64,000 nt of DNA from Bifidobacterium bifidum ATCC 29521 = JCM 1255 = DSM 20456 (GCF_001025135.1 NZ_AP012323.1:744001-808000); one strand, 5' to 3'. Counted from the stretch's first letter, positions 27,482-37,836 are shown. Program-made: numbers and translations. The notes: generated by a model from the sequence alone, not told the origin.

Positions 27482-28303
27482 ATGGGACTGTTTGGATTCG
27501 GCAAGAAGAAGCGTGAACGCGAGGAAGCCGAAGCGAAGGCCGAGAATCGCGAGGACGAGGCCGCCGTCGACACCGAGGAGACCGCCGCCCCGACCGACGT
27601 GGCGGACACGTACGAAGGCCGCGGCGAATCCTACGGACCGTGGGACGTCGATGACGAGAACGTGCCGGATTACGACGAGTACCTCGACATGGGCTCTTAC
27701 TACCTGCCGTATCTCGCGGGCTTGCAGCTGCGCATCAAGGCGAACCGCAGCACCCAGGAGATCCTCGGCGCGACCATCAGCTACGGCGCGTCCAGCCTGG
27801 AGATCGAGGCGTTCGCGGCGCCCAAGACCATGGGTCTGTGGGACGACGTGCGCGCCGATTTGCTCGAGGCCAACGAGAAGGCATCCGAACACGCGGGCGT
27901 GTTCGGCACCGAACTCCACCTGCCGGTCACCGTCAAGGGCGGCAAGACTGTGAACACGCGCATCGTCGGCGTGGATGGCCCGCGTTGGATGCTGCGCGGC
28001 ATCTTCTCCGGCAAGGCCGCGAACGATGACGGCAACTCCGACACCGAAGCGCTCAACAAGTATTTCGCCGACATCGTCGTGGAGCGCGGCGACGAGCCGC
28101 TCGCCCCGCGTGATCTCATCCCGATGCACCCGCCGGTGACCCCCGCCCAGCGTCAGGCGGCGGCCAAGACCAAGGACCAGGCCGACGACAAGGAGCATCT
28201 CGACGACATCCCGGACAAGCCCGAAGGGCCGTTCGACTCCGATCAGCAGACCGAGGTCAAGACCACGCTGTCGCGTGGACCGATGTTCTCCGAAGTCCGC
28301 TGA
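27482..28303 (+). CDS. DUF3710 family protein
   Basis: A 273-residue cytoplasmic protein with a charged, disordered N-terminus (GKKKREREEAEAKAENRED) and a C-terminal acidic/Gln-rich tail. The conserved middle (YGPWDVDDENVPDYDEYLDMG, QEILGATISYG) matches the actinobacterial DUF3710 family as I recall it. The function is unknown. The neighbour is a DUF3159 membrane protein, and the two are commonly adjacent in actinobacteria, so they may act together. GAGGA precedes the ATG at 27482. Confidence 0.8.
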   Translation: MGLFGFGKKKREREEAEAKAENREDEAAVDTEETAAPTDVADTYEGRGESYGPWDVDDENVPDYDEYLDMGSYYLPYLAGLQLRIKANRSTQEILGATISYGASSLEIEAFAAPKTMGLWDDVRADLLEANEKASEHAGVFGTELHLPVTVKGGKTVNTRIVGVDGPRWMLRGIFSGKAANDDGNSDTEALNKYFADIVVERGDEPLAPRDLIPMHPPVTPAQRQAAAKTKDQADDKEHLDDIPDKPEGPFDSDQQTEVKTTLSRGPMFSEVR

Positions 28304-28308
28304 CGAAT

Positions 28309-28327
28309 CCCGGCGCTCGACGCCGGG
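28309..28327 (+). terminator. Short hairpin between the DUF3710 and DUF3159 genes
   Basis: CCCGGCG and CGCCGGG, a perfect 7-bp stem with a CTCGA loop, sit in the 39-base gap just before the next gene. There is no T-tract, so it is more likely an mRNA processing or attenuation element than a strong terminator. Confidence 0.45.
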
Positions 28328-28342
28328 AGCCAAGGAACGAGC

Positions 28343-29116
28343 ATGACCGATCAGAACCAGAAGAAACGTACGGGTATGGCGTCCCTCGCCGCCGCGGGCG
28401 AGGGGGAGGACTTCTCCGTCATCGACGCCATCGGCGGGCCGCGCGGCGTCATCGAATCGATGCTGCCGGGCGTGTTGTTCGTCGTGTTGTTCGTCGTCAC
28501 CAGCAACCTCAATCTCACGATCGGTGTCTCCGCGGCGCTGGCGGTGCTGCAGGTCGTCATCAGGCTCGTGCAACGGCAGTCGGTCATGGGCGCTCTCAGC
28601 GGCCTGATCGCCGTCGGTATCTGCCTGATATGGGCGTGGCAGAGTCATGAAGCGCGCAACTATTACATGTTCGGCTTCCTCACCAACGCCGTGTACATCG
28701 TGCTGCTGTCCTTCACCCTGCTCATCCGCGTGCCCGGTCTGGGGCTCATGGTCGAGTTCATCCGTACCATCCCCACCGAGCATTTCCGCGCGTGGCTGCA
28801 CGGCTGGCTGGACGACAAGCCGCTCAGGCGCGCCTACACGATCGTCACCGTGCTGTGGATCGGCGTGTTCGCGCTGCGTCTCATCGTGCAGGTGCCGCTG
28901 TACCTCGCCGATTCCGTGGCGCTGCTGGGCACGGCGCGCCTGCTGATGGGCATACCGTTCTGGGCGCTGGCGATATGGGTGTCGTATCTGATCATCGCCA
29001 CCCCGCTGCACCGGCACATCGCCGCGGCCAAAGCGGCGGCCGGCGGCGGCAAAGACGGTGACAGTGACGGCCACAACAGCGGTGATGAAGGTGACAACGC
29101 AGCCGGACAGGCCTGA
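28343..29116 (+). CDS. DUF3159 family membrane protein
   Basis: A 257-residue integral membrane protein with about six hydrophobic segments (GVLFVVLFVVTSNLNLTIGV, AVYIVLLSFTLLIRVP and LLMGIPFWALAIWVSYLII are clear). The N-terminal stretch IDAIGGPRGVIESMLPGV is typical of DUF3159. The C-terminal tail is Ala/Gly/Asp-rich and polar. Function is unknown. It probably forms an operon with the DUF3710 gene upstream and the methyltransferase downstream. Confidence 0.8.
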   Translation: MTDQNQKKRTGMASLAAAGEGEDFSVIDAIGGPRGVIESMLPGVLFVVLFVVTSNLNLTIGVSAALAVLQVVIRLVQRQSVMGALSGLIAVGICLIWAWQSHEARNYYMFGFLTNAVYIVLLSFTLLIRVPGLGLMVEFIRTIPTEHFRAWLHGWLDDKPLRRAYTIVTVLWIGVFALRLIVQVPLYLADSVALLGTARLLMGIPFWALAIWVSYLIIATPLHRHIAAAKAAAGGGKDGDSDGHNSGDEGDNAAGQA

Positions 29117-29141
29117 TCCGGTCAAATCGCGAAAGGAAACA

Positions 29142-30404
29142 ATGAACGCGCAAGTGCGTATCGAACGTTATGCCGACCAGGGACGATGCGTCGGGCATAT
29201 CGATGGCCGTGTGGTATTCGTGAGGTTCGCCCTGCCGGGCGAGCTGGTGCAGGTCGCATTGGATGAACCGCACGACCGCGACGACCGCTACTGGACCGGC
29301 GAGGTCGTCGAGGTCATCGAACCGAGCCCCGATCGTGTGGATCCCGCATGGCCGCTGGCCGGGCCGCTTGCCATGGGTGGTGGCGTCGGTGGCGCCGATC
29401 TGGTGCACGTGAGCCTGGAAGGGCAGCTTCGCTGGAAGGCCGCCACCATCAGCGATCAGATGAGCCGTCTCGGGCACGTGGACGTCACCGTGCCGGTGGA
29501 ACGGGCCGAAGGCGACACTGAGAACGGCGGCCTGCACTGGCGCACCCGCATCGAGATGATCGCCGATGACGACGGCATGCCGTCGATGCGTCGGCGCGGC
29601 TCGCACAAGCGCGTGCCGCTGGACACGATGCCGCTCGCGACAGACAACCTGCTTGCCGTCGCCGATCGCGAACACGTGTGGGATGGCGGGTTCGAACCCG
29701 GATCCCAAATTCGCCTGTCTGTGCCCGAACCGAGGAAGCAGCCCATCGAGGGCAATTACGCCGTGCTCGTGGACGGCGAACTGCGCGCCGGAAACCGGCA
29801 TCTGATGGAGACCGTCACCGTGAACGGCCGTGACTTCCAATACATGGTCGACGCGAACGGCTTCTGGCAGGTGCACCGTCAGGCACCGGTCATGCTCGCC
29901 GGCCATGTGATCGACCTAGCGAACAAGGCGCTTGACGGAATGACCTCCGCCTGCATATGGGACTTGTATTCCGGTGCCGGACTGTTCACGCTGCCGCTGG
30001 CCACGATGATCGCCGAACGCACGCGCATGCTCAGCGTGGAGGGCGGCAAGACCGCGGTGAAGAACGCGCAACGCAACCTCCGCGCGTTGAACCTGCCTGA
30101 TGTGGACGCCCGTTGCGGCGATGTGTCCGCCACGCTCGCGCACGTGCCGGCCCATCTGTCACGACCCGATCTGGTCGTGCTCGATCCTCCCCGCGCCGGT
30201 GCGCACGCCAAGGTGTGCCGTCAGATCGCGCAGGCAGGCGCGAAGGACGTCATCTATGTCGCCTGTGACCCGACCAGCCTCGCCCGCGACACGGCGACGC
30301 TGATCTCGCTCGGGTACCGCCTGTCGGACATTCGGGCGTACGACATCTACCCGATGACCCACCATGTTGAGACGGTGGCCTGGTTCACACGCATCGGACG
30401 GTGA
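29142..30404 (+). CDS. TrmA/RumA-family RNA (uracil-5-)-methyltransferase
   Basis: A SAM-dependent methyltransferase of 420 residues. An N-terminal TRAM-like domain (about residues 1-60) leads to a Rossmann domain with DLYSGAGLFTLPLA, VVLDPPRAGAH and the catalytic-cysteine motif YVACDPTSLARD (Cys375). This places it with enzymes making m5U in tRNA or 23S rRNA. The CxxxxxCGGC iron-sulfur motif of classical RumA is replaced by PLAGPLAMGGGVGG, with no cysteines, so a cluster is not expected. AAAGGAAAC precedes the ATG at 29142. Confidence 0.88.
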   Translation: MNAQVRIERYADQGRCVGHIDGRVVFVRFALPGELVQVALDEPHDRDDRYWTGEVVEVIEPSPDRVDPAWPLAGPLAMGGGVGGADLVHVSLEGQLRWKAATISDQMSRLGHVDVTVPVERAEGDTENGGLHWRTRIEMIADDDGMPSMRRRGSHKRVPLDTMPLATDNLLAVADREHVWDGGFEPGSQIRLSVPEPRKQPIEGNYAVLVDGELRAGNRHLMETVTVNGRDFQYMVDANGFWQVHRQAPVMLAGHVIDLANKALDGMTSACIWDLYSGAGLFTLPLATMIAERTRMLSVEGGKTAVKNAQRNLRALNLPDVDARCGDVSATLAHVPAHLSRPDLVVLDPPRAGAHAKVCRQIAQAGAKDVIYVACDPTSLARDTATLISLGYRLSDIRAYDIYPMTHHVETVAWFTRIGR

Positions 30405-30408
30405 GGCG

Positions 30409-31023
30409 ATGGGTCGGGTACGCGGCGATCATGATTGCGGGTTCCTGCGGCGCATGTGGCGCCGTGGGATTGGCATCGCGTGCGCCGCGGCCGCGGTGAT
30501 GTCGCTCACCTCCTGCGTGCCGCAGGGCAAGGCGGTCGGCGATACGCAGGAGAGCGAACCGGAGATCGCCCATGAGGGCGTCCAACGGCAGGATATCGTC
30601 GTCGGCGTCATCGGCTCCGTGGACACCGGCCTGGACTCTGATGTGCTGAACGCCTTCAACAAGGCCGGGTTGAAGGCACCCTACGTATCCACCAGCATGG
30701 TCGACGATCCGGATGCCGCCGCGCAGCGCGGAGTGCGGTTCATGGTCACGCGCAAGGCCTCCGTCATCATGATCGACGGCATTGCCGTCAACGAGAAGAA
30801 CGCCGAAGACTGGGATGCCGCGTTGCAGTCCGCGCGCAAGGCGGGCGTTCCCGTCATCCTCCTGGATCCGGTCGCCCCGCCCGACGACGATACGTTATTC
30901 GCCGTCACGTTCACGCTTACCGGCAAGGGAGACGGCGTGACCGCCCTCGACGACGCCGTCGTCACCATCGTCGACGACAAACCCCACCCCCGCACGATGA
31001 ACGTCACCGACAACCTGTCCTGA
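30409..31023 (+). CDS. Short lipoprotein resembling half of a type-1 periplasmic-binding protein
   Basis: A 204-residue protein beginning four bases after the methyltransferase stop. The signal peptide (IGIACAAAAVMSLTSC) ends in a plausible lipobox LTSC. The mature part (DIVVGVIGSVDTG ... ALQSARKAGVPVILLDPVAPP) resembles the first lobe of sugar-binding proteins. The second lobe is absent: normal family members are about 300 residues or more. It may be a truncated binding protein or a distinct small lipoprotein. No transporter genes are adjacent. Confidence 0.65.
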   Translation: MGRVRGDHDCGFLRRMWRRGIGIACAAAAVMSLTSCVPQGKAVGDTQESEPEIAHEGVQRQDIVVGVIGSVDTGLDSDVLNAFNKAGLKAPYVSTSMVDDPDAAAQRGVRFMVTRKASVIMIDGIAVNEKNAEDWDAALQSARKAGVPVILLDPVAPPDDDTLFAVTFTLTGKGDGVTALDDAVVTIVDDKPHPRTMNVTDNLS

Positions 31024-31070
31024 CCTTCCGATATCCGGAGCTCTTCCGCGGGAGCGGTAGTCCGTATTTT

Positions 31071-31204
31071 CGCCCCGCTGGCGGGGCTGTCGCGGAGCGA
31101 CTGGGGGCGGCTTGGCGTTTCATCGCCTGCCGGCTATTCCGTCTGACCACCCTCCGGCGCTGCGCGCCACCTCCCGCCGGCGGGAGGTGTGGAGGCGTAG
31201 GTGG
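31071..31204. repeat. Clustered GC-rich palindromic modules
   Basis: The 297-base gap holds GCCCCGCTGGCGGGGC followed by TGTCGCGGAGCGACTGGGGG, then GACCACCCTCC ... GGAGGCGTAGGTGG with an internal CTCCCGCCGGCGGGAG palindrome. These are members of the dispersed module family. No gene is seen. Confidence 0.6.
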
Positions 31205-31320
31205 CTGCGGTGATCAGCCGAGAGCCACACCTCATCCTGCTGCGCTCGATGGGGGACGTGTGTGAAAATACCGCCTGGGAATGGTGCCCCCGTTATGCTG
31301 CCACGGGTAGGCTAGTACGT

Positions 31321-33861
31321 ATGAATGCAACCCTGAATCTGCCTGAAGTCGAGGAAAACGGCCTGACCGCCTCGCAAGTGCGCGCCTGCGAGGAGAGCGG
31401 TCAGACGAACGCGGTGAAGAGCACCACGTCGCGTTCGATACTCGACATCGTGCGGGCCAACGTCTTCACGCTGTTCAACGGCATCATCTTCGCCGCGATG
31501 GTACTGGTGCTGATCACCGGGTCATGGAAGGACGCGGTGTTCGGCTTCGTCATCCTCATCAACACCGGTATCGGCATCGTCACCGAGCTCAAGGCCAAGC
31601 GTACGTTGGATCGGCTGTCGATTCTCGTCACATCGGATTATGCGGTGCGCCGAGACGGCGAGAACACGGAGGTTCCTTCGCGCGACATCGTACTCGGCGA
31701 CCTGCTGTGGATACGTTCCGGGGAGCAGGTGCCGGCTGACGCGCAGGTCCTGTCATCATACGGGCTCGAACTCGACGAATCGATGCTGACCGGCGAATCG
31801 CGCACCGTGCGCAAGGAGGACGGCGACCAGGTGTACTCCGGGTCGACGGCGGTGTCCGGCGTGGCGCTCGCGCGGGTGAACGCGGTGGGCGAGCACAGTT
31901 ACGCGGCGACGTTGACCGCACAGGCCAAGGTATACAAGAAGACGGTGTCCGACCTGAACAAGGGCATCAACACGATCCTGAAGTTCATGACGTTCCTGGT
32001 GGTGCCGCTGTGCGTGCTGCTGGTCTGGTCGCAGATGAGGACCGTGGGCGGATGGAACGCCGCGATAGCTTCGGGGGAGTGGCGGCAGGCCATCGTGTCA
32101 GCTGTAGCGGGCGTTGTCGGCATGATTCCCGAAGGCCTGGTATTGCTCACCTCGCTCAACTTCGCGGTCGCGGCGATGCGGCTCGCCCGCAAGAACACGC
32201 TCGTGCAGGAACTCGAATCGGTGGAGACGCTGGCTCGCGTGGACTGCCTCAATCTCGACAAGACCGGCACGATCACCGATGGCGGCATCATGTTCGACCG
32301 TCTGGTCATGCTGGAACGCATGGACGGCGACGATCGCGTGGAGAGCGCGGCGACTCAGGCGCTGTATGACCTGTCGAACGAGGAGCAGCCGAACGGCACG
32401 GGTCAGGCCGTGCTCGACGGGCTGGGGGAACGCGGTTACCATGCCGGCCCGGTGCGAGCGCGCGTGCCGTTCTCGTCGGCCCGCAAATGGAGCGCCATCG
32501 TCACCCCGGCCGCAGCCGCGGAAACGGAATCGGCCGCCGACCGCGAGCCGCCGACCGTCTAGTATATGGGCGCACCGGAAGTGATGCTCTCCGCGCTTTC
32601 CGGAGAGCACGGCGATGTGCTCGAAGCGGTCAATGATTACGCGAATTCCGGCAACCGCGTGCTGCTCATCGCGCGGGCGACGCTCATACGGAAGAGCGAG
32701 GGCGATGCCGCAACAGATTCGTCATGGTTCACGCAGTCGCCCGAACTGCTGCCGGACGCCGAGCCGGTCGCGCTCGTATTGTGTTCGGAGTGCGTGCGCG
32801 ACGACGCGCAGCCCACACTGGCATGGTTCCGCGATCAGGGCGTGCGCTGCCGCATCATCTCCGGCGACAACCCGGTCACCGTCGGCGCGATCGCGGCCAA
32901 AGTGCGACTTACAGGAGACCGCGAGCCGCACGCCATCGACGCGCGCACGCTGCCGCAGGACATCAACGAGCTCGCCCGCGTGCTGGAGAACGTCGATGTG
33001 ATCGGCCGCGTGCTGCCCGACCAGAAGAAGGCGATCGTCCAGGCGCTGCACACCAGTGATCACGTGGTCGCCATGACCGGAGACGGCGTCAACGATTCGC
33101 TCGCCATCAAGGAGGCCGATCTCGGCATCGCGATGGGCAACGCCGCGCCCGCCACCAAAGCCGTGGCACAGGTCGTGCTCGTCGATTCGAAGTTCTCGCA
33201 CCTGCCCGACGTTGTGGCCCGCGGCCGTCAGGTCATGGCGAACATGGAGCGCGTCGCCAGCCTGTTCCTCGTCAAGACCGTCTACTCGGCGCTGATTTCG
33301 CTGGGCGTGGTACTCACTGCGATCCCGTTCCCGTACCTGCCCCGGCATATCACGTACGTCGGCGCGCTGACTATCGGCATGCCGGCGTTCATCCTCGCGC
33401 TCGCGCCGAACACGCGGCGTTACATCCCCGGCTTCCTGCGGCGTGTCGTGTATTTCGCGCTGCCGGGAGGCGTCGCGATCGCATTGTCCGTGCTGCTGTC
33501 GTCGTGGCTGTTGCCCGATGTGATGGGCTGGGATGTGAACAACGCCGCCGATTTGTCCGCGTTGCGCACCACCTGCGCGATCATCGTGTTCGTGCTGGGC
33601 GTGTTCATGCTCGCCCGCGTGGCGCAGCCGCTCAATTCGTGGCGCGGCGTGCTGGTTGCCGTATTCGCCGCGGCCGGCGTCATCGGCATGTTCATTCCGT
33701 TCGTGGCGAGGTTCTTCGACCTGCATCTGCCGACCGGGCGGGTATTGATCGCCACGGTGGCGGCGCTGCTGATTTCCACGGTCCTGTTCGCGGTCTGTCA
33801 CGTCATCCTCGCCTCGGTGACGCGAATTTTCCCACATATCAAGCCGACACGCCAGAGCTAA
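31321..33861 (+). pseudogene. CtpE-like P-type cation ATPase interrupted by an in-frame amber codon
   Basis: Two consecutive stretches in the same frame (31321-32562 and from 32563) make one P-type ATPase of about 846 codons, split only by TAG at 32560-32562. The first part has the actuator motif LTGES, membrane helices with GMIPEGLVLL, and the phosphorylation motif DKTGTIT. The second begins YMGAPEVM in the nucleotide-binding domain and has MTGDGVNDSLAIKEADLGIAMG plus the C-terminal helices. Related CtpE proteins, which transport Ca2+ in mycobacteria, usually have Trp near this point, so TGG to TAG would explain it. The ATG at 32566 has no ribosome-binding site. Possibilities are a recent pseudogene, suppression/readthrough, or a sequencing error. 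Confidence 0.8.
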
Positions 33862-33933
33862 AGTAACGTATCGGTATCGTTGGTAGCGGATAATCTCTTG
33901 TGGAATAGCATTTCATTTGATCTCGGAGGAAGC

Positions 33934-36639
33934 ATGTCTGTGCGAGACGACCAGTTGGCGACACTGAACGTGGCCGGCAAGGACTATGACTACTACCGCA
34001 TTGCCGACCTGCCCGGCGTCGACCATCTGCCGTACTCGCTCAAGGTCCTCGTCGAGAATCTGGTACGCAACATCGACGGCGCGAACATCACGGACGAACA
34101 CGTCAAGGCGCTGCTGAACTGGGCCCCGCAGGCCCAGCCCAGCCATGAAATCCAGTTCACGCCCTCGCGTGTGATCATGCAGGACTTCACCGGCGTGCCC
34201 TGCATCGTGGACCTCGCCACCATGCGCGACGCGGTCAAGGATCTCGGCGGCGACCCTGAGGTCATCAACCCGCAAGTCCAGTCCGACATGGTCATCGACC
34301 ATTCCGTGCAGATCGACAAGTACGGCGTGGCTGACGCGGTCCAGCAGAACATGGACATCGAATACCAGCGCAACGGCGAACGCTACCAGTTCCTGCGCTG
34401 GGGCCAGCAGGCGTTCCGCAACTTCCGCGTGGTGCCGCCGGGAACCGGCATCATTCACCAGGTCAACATCGAATACCTGGCGAAGGTCGTCATGACGAAG
34501 ACCTCCGGCTTGGATGATGGCCGCGAGCTCGCCTACCTCGACTCCTGCGTCGGCACCGACTCGCACACCACCACCGAGAACGGCCTGGGCGTGCTCGGCT
34601 GGGGCGTGGGCGGCATCGAGGCCGAGGCGGCCATGCTCGGCCAGCCGATCTCCATGCTCGTGCCGCGCGTCGTCGGCTTCAAGCTCACCGGTTCGATCCC
34701 CGAGGGCGTCACCGCCACCGACGTGGTCCTGACCATCACCGACATGCTGCGCAAGCACGGCGTGGTCGGCAAGTTCGTCGAGTTCTACGGCGAGGGCATC
34801 GCCTCGGTGCCACTGGCCAACCGCGCCACCATCGGCAACATGGGACCTGAGTTCGGCTCCACCTGCGGCATCTTCCCGATTGACGGCGTCACGCTCGACT
34901 ACCTGCGCCTGACCGGACGTTCCGAGGAGCAGGTCGCGCTTGTCGAGGCGTACGCCAAGGCCAACAAGCTGTGGGGCGACGCCTCCGACCCGGACTATGT
35001 CGAGCCGCAGTACTCCGAATACGAGGAGCTCGACCTCGGCACGGTCGTGCCGTCCATCGCCGGCCCGAAGCGCCCGCAGGACCGCATCCTGCTGTCCGAG
35101 GCGAAGGACATGTTCGAGAAGACCGCACCCGCCTACGAGACCGACAAGACCGTCAAGGACCCGGTGGCCGTGTCCACCGACTTCCGTGGCGATTTCGACA
35201 TCGAAAACGGCGACGTGGCCATCGCCTCGATCACCTCGTGCACCAACACCTCCAACCCGTCCGTGATGATCGCCGCCGGCCTGATCGCCCGCAACGCGCA
35301 CGCCAAGGGATTGAGCCCCAAGCCGTGGGTCAAGACCTCGCTCGCCCCCGGCTCGCAGGTCGTGGCCGACTACCTCAAGGCCGCGGGCCTCCAGGACGAT
35401 CTCGACGCGCTCGGCTACCAGCTGGTCGGCTTCGGCTGCGCCACCTGCATCGGCAACTCCGGACCGCTGCTGCCCGAGATCTCCGAAGCCATCAACGCCA
35501 ACGACCTGACCGTCACCGCCGTGCTGTCCGGAAACCGCAACTTCGAAGGCCGCATCAGCCCGGACGTCAAGATGAACTACCTGGCCTCCCCGCCGCTGGT
35601 CATCGCCTACGCGCTCGCCGGCACGATGGACTTCGACTTCGAGACCCAGCCGCTCGGTACCGACGCAGACGGCAATGACGTGTATCTGAAGGACATCTGG
35701 CCGACCAACGAGGAGGTCGCGGCCGTGGTTGACGGTACCGTCAGCCGCGAGATGTTCCTCAAGGACTACGCCTCCGTGTTCGACGGCGACCACCGCTGGA
35801 AGGGCCTCGACGTGCCCGAAGGCGAGCTGTTCGCATGGGACGAGCATTCGACGTACGTGCGCAAGCAGACCTTCTTCGACGGCATGAAGGCCACGCCGGA
35901 GCCAGTCGCCGACATCCACGGCGCCCGCGTGCTGGCGTTGCTCGGCGACTCGGTCACCACCGACCACATCTCCCCGGCGGGCGCGTTCAAGGCGTCCAGC
36001 CCGGCTGGCAAGTACCTGACCGAGCGCGGCGTGGAGCCGAAGAACTTCAACTCCTATGGCTCGCGTCGAGGCAACCACGAGATTATGGTGCGTGGTACCT
36101 TCGGCAACATCCGCCTGCGCAACCAGCTGCTCGCCTCCGTCGGCGAGGAGGTCACGCCGGGCGGGTTCACTTACGATTTCACGACTGGAAAGCCTTCGAC
36201 GATCTTTGACGCCTCGCTCAACTACAAGGCCGCCGATATTCCGCTCGTCGTGCTGGCCGGCAAGGAGTACGGCACTGGCTCGTCGCGTGACTGGGCCGCC
36301 AAGGGTACGGTGATGCTCGGCGTCAAGGCCGTCATCACCGAGAGCTTCGAGCGCATCCACCGTTCCAACCTCATCGGCATGGGCGTGCTGCCATTGCAGT
36401 TCCCGGCGGGGGAGTCCTATGAGTCCCTGGGTCTTGACGGCACCGAGACCTACGACATCGCCGGCGTGGACGAGCTCAACAGCGGCGTCACCCCGAAGAC
36501 CGTGCACGTCACCGCCACGCACACCGACGGCTCCACCACCGAGTTCGACGCGGTGGTCCGCATCGATACGCCCGGAGAGGCGGACTACTATCGCAACGGC
36601 GGCATCCTTCAGTACGTCCTGCGCAACCTCATGAAGTAA
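33934..36639 (+). CDS. acnA: Aconitate hydratase
   Basis: Isomerises citrate to isocitrate with a [4Fe-4S] cluster. The AcnA/IRP-type protein has 901 residues. Cluster ligands are in [12 protein letters not shown] and [15 protein letters not shown]; the substrate loop [10 protein letters not shown] is near the C-terminus. GGAGGA (33925-33930) lies three bases before the ATG at 33934. Bifidobacteria have an incomplete TCA cycle, so it probably serves 2-oxoglutarate/glutamate synthesis. Confidence 0.96.
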   Translation: MSVRDDQLATLNVAGKDYDYYRIADLPGVDHLPYSLKVLVENLVRNIDGANITDEHVKALLNWAPQAQPSHEIQFTPSRVIMQDFTGVPCIVDLATMRDAVKDLGGDPEVINPQVQSDMVIDHSVQIDKYGVADAVQQNMDIEYQRNGERYQFLRWGQQAFRNFRVVPPGTGIIHQVNIEYLAKVVMTKTSGLDDGRELAYLDSCVGTDSHTTTENGLGVLGWGVGGIEAEAAMLGQPISMLVPRVVGFKLTGSIPEGVTATDVVLTITDMLRKHGVVGKFVEFYGEGIASVPLANRATIGNMGPEFGSTCGIFPIDGVTLDYLRLTGRSEEQVALVEAYAKANKLWGDASDPDYVEPQYSEYEELDLGTVVPSIAGPKRPQDRILLSEAKDMFEKTAPAYETDKTVKDPVAVSTDFRGDFDIENGDVAIASITSCTNTSNPSVMIAAGLIARNAHAKGLSPKPWVKTSLAPGSQVVADYLKAAGLQDDLDALGYQLVGFGCATCIGNSGPLLPEISEAINANDLTVTAVLSGNRNFEGRISPDVKMNYLASPPLVIAYALAGTMDFDFETQPLGTDADGNDVYLKDIWPTNEEVAAVVDGTVSREMFLKDYASVFDGDHRWKGLDVPEGELFAWDEHSTYVRKQTFFDGMKATPEPVADIHGARVLALLGDSVTTDHISPAGAFKASSPAGKYLTERGVEPKNFNSYGSRRGNHEIMVRGTFGNIRLRNQLLASVGEEVTPGGFTYDFTTGKPSTIFDASLNYKAADIPLVVLAGKEYGTGSSRDWAAKGTVMLGVKAVITESFERIHRSNLIGMGVLPLQFPAGESYESLGLDGTETYDIAGVDELNSGVTPKTVHVTATHTDGSTTEFDAVVRIDTPGEADYYRNGGILQYVLRNLMK

Positions 36640-36647
36640 GCGGCCCG

Positions 36648-36684
36648 AAGTCCCTTGACCCCATGGTCAAGGGACTTCTTTTTT
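36648..36684 (+). terminator. Rho-independent terminator of acnA
   Basis: AAGTCCCTTGACC (36648-36660) and GGTCAAGGGACTT (36665-36677) form a perfect 13-bp stem with a CCAT loop, followed by CTTTTTTTCTTTC. It is the clearest intrinsic terminator in the window. Confidence 0.93.
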
Positions 36685-36739
36685 TCTTTCTTCCCCTCCT
36701 TCTCTTCCTTTACCTTTTCCCTCTTCCTTTCCTCTTTCC
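36675..36739 (+). repeat. 65-base polypyrimidine tract
   Basis: Sixty-four of 65 bases are C or T; the only purine is A at 36712. It starts in the acnA terminator T-tract and ends at the left inverted-repeat element. A purine-rich stretch occupies the mirror position at about 38028-38100. Confidence 0.9.
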
Positions 36740-36757
36740 GGGAGTTATCCACAGGCG

Positions 36758-36871
36758 CGACACGCCCGGACTGCATTGCACAATCCTCGGTAGCATCTCC
36801 ATAGAACGGCTGTATTGCAATGGTTCGACAACGTGGCATGACTATTGTGCGGCGCAGTCCGGGCGTGTCAC
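36758..36871. repeat. Inverted-repeat element, left copy (CGACACGCCCGGA family)
   Basis: The left arm CGACACGCCCGGACTGC starts at 36758, continuing to TTGCACAAT; the right arm ATTGTGCGGCGCAGTCC GGGCGTGTCA ends at 36871. Arms of about 26 bp flank roughly 60 bp of unrelated sequence. The same arms occur at 37890-38010 on the other side of the single gene between them. Confidence 0.8.
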
Positions 36872-36939
36872 GATCGAGCCTTCGACCACATTGCCCGAAA
36901 ACCTGAAGACCGGGCCGGAAAACCTGTTACCGTTCGTCC

Positions 36940-37836
36940 ATGTTTGAGATGCGAAACGAACCGCCACCGAACCAATACATGCGGCATCAGGCGTGGCTCA
37001 TCCAGCGCTATTACCTGAAGCGTTGCCGGGCGGTCAGGGATACGCTGGAGCATGAGCCGGTATTCGCGTTGTCGTCGGCGCTGGGACTGATGGGCATTGC
37101 ACCGCCCGAGACCGCCGTCCTTGATTTGGGCAAGGAACATATCGTCGTTCGGAATCGTGACGCGCGACGCGGTCATCCCGCCAATGTCGCATGTCACGCG
37201 TGGTCATTGCTGGACGACCGTATCGTAATCCGCATCTTTGATCTGTACTGCACGTCACCCGCCGCGACGTTCGCCCAATTCGTGCGGTTCAACTGGTTCG
37301 AGGAAACAATCATATTGGCGGATCGGCTGACATGCCGTGACGAGCGGCTGAGGCGCGCGACCAAACAGGAACTGATGGATTTCCTTGATGAGCGGAAGGT
37401 CTATGGCGGCAAGGCCGCACGCCGGGCGTTGCGTTTGTCTCGCCCGAACACCGATTCCCGGTGGGAACGGGAGCTGCGTCTGGATGCGATGAAATGGGGA
37501 TTGCCGAATCCGGAGGCGAACCATCCGGTCGATTTGGGGTCTGGATTGGCATGGCTTGACATGGCATACGAGAAGTATCGCGTGGCGATGGAATTTCATG
37601 GGCAGCAGCATCTGGAACAGTATGTAGCGGACACGAGGCGCATGAACGCATTGGCGGCCAAGAATTGGGTGGTGCTTCCGGCCTGGCAGAGTACGGTGCT
37701 TGACCAGGCCGAACTGCATCGATACTTCAGTCAGGTGGCCGCCGCTTTGGAGCATGCCGGTGCCGTCGATTTTCTGCATCCGCGCATGGATCTGTGGACG
37801 TTGAGCGGCAATCCGGAGCTGCTGGAACCGTTTTGA
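36940..37836 (+). CDS. Nuclease-like protein with possible PD-(D/E)xK/Vsr-type C-terminus
   Basis: A 298-residue protein not confidently assigned. The C-terminal third (SRWERELRLDAMKWGLP ... LAWLDMAYEKYRVAMEFHGQQH ... LAAKNWVVLPAW) resembles DUF559/Vsr-like endonuclease domains: an early Glu, an Asp before a short strand, then E-x-x-G and a basic residue. The N-terminal half is basic and may bind DNA or act as an antitoxin-like domain. No strong ribosome-binding site precedes the ATG at 36940; ATG at 36949 is an alternative. It sits alone between two related inverted repeats and the terminators of acnA and ilvD. Confidence 0.65.
   Translation: MFEMRNEPPPNQYMRHQAWLIQRYYLKRCRAVRDTLEHEPVFALSSALGLMGIAPPETAVLDLGKEHIVVRNRDARRGHPANVACHAWSLLDDRIVIRIFDLYCTSPAATFAQFVRFNWFEETIILADRLTCRDERLRRATKQELMDFLDERKVYGGKAARRALRLSRPNTDSRWERELRLDAMKWGLPNPEANHPVDLGSGLAWLDMAYEKYRVAMEFHGQQHLEQYVADTRRMNALAAKNWVVLPAWQSTVLDQAELHRYFSQVAAALEHAGAVDFLHPRMDLWTLSGNPELLEPF

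Noticed and set aside
32566-33861. Second half of the P-type ATPase as an independent gene
   Set aside because: The ATG at 32566 has no ribosome-binding site and the product would start inside the nucleotide-binding domain.
33913-36522. 869-codon open frame on the minus strand opposite acnA
   Set aside because: Antisense shadow of aconitase; composition is typical of out-of-frame translation and there is no ribosome-binding site.
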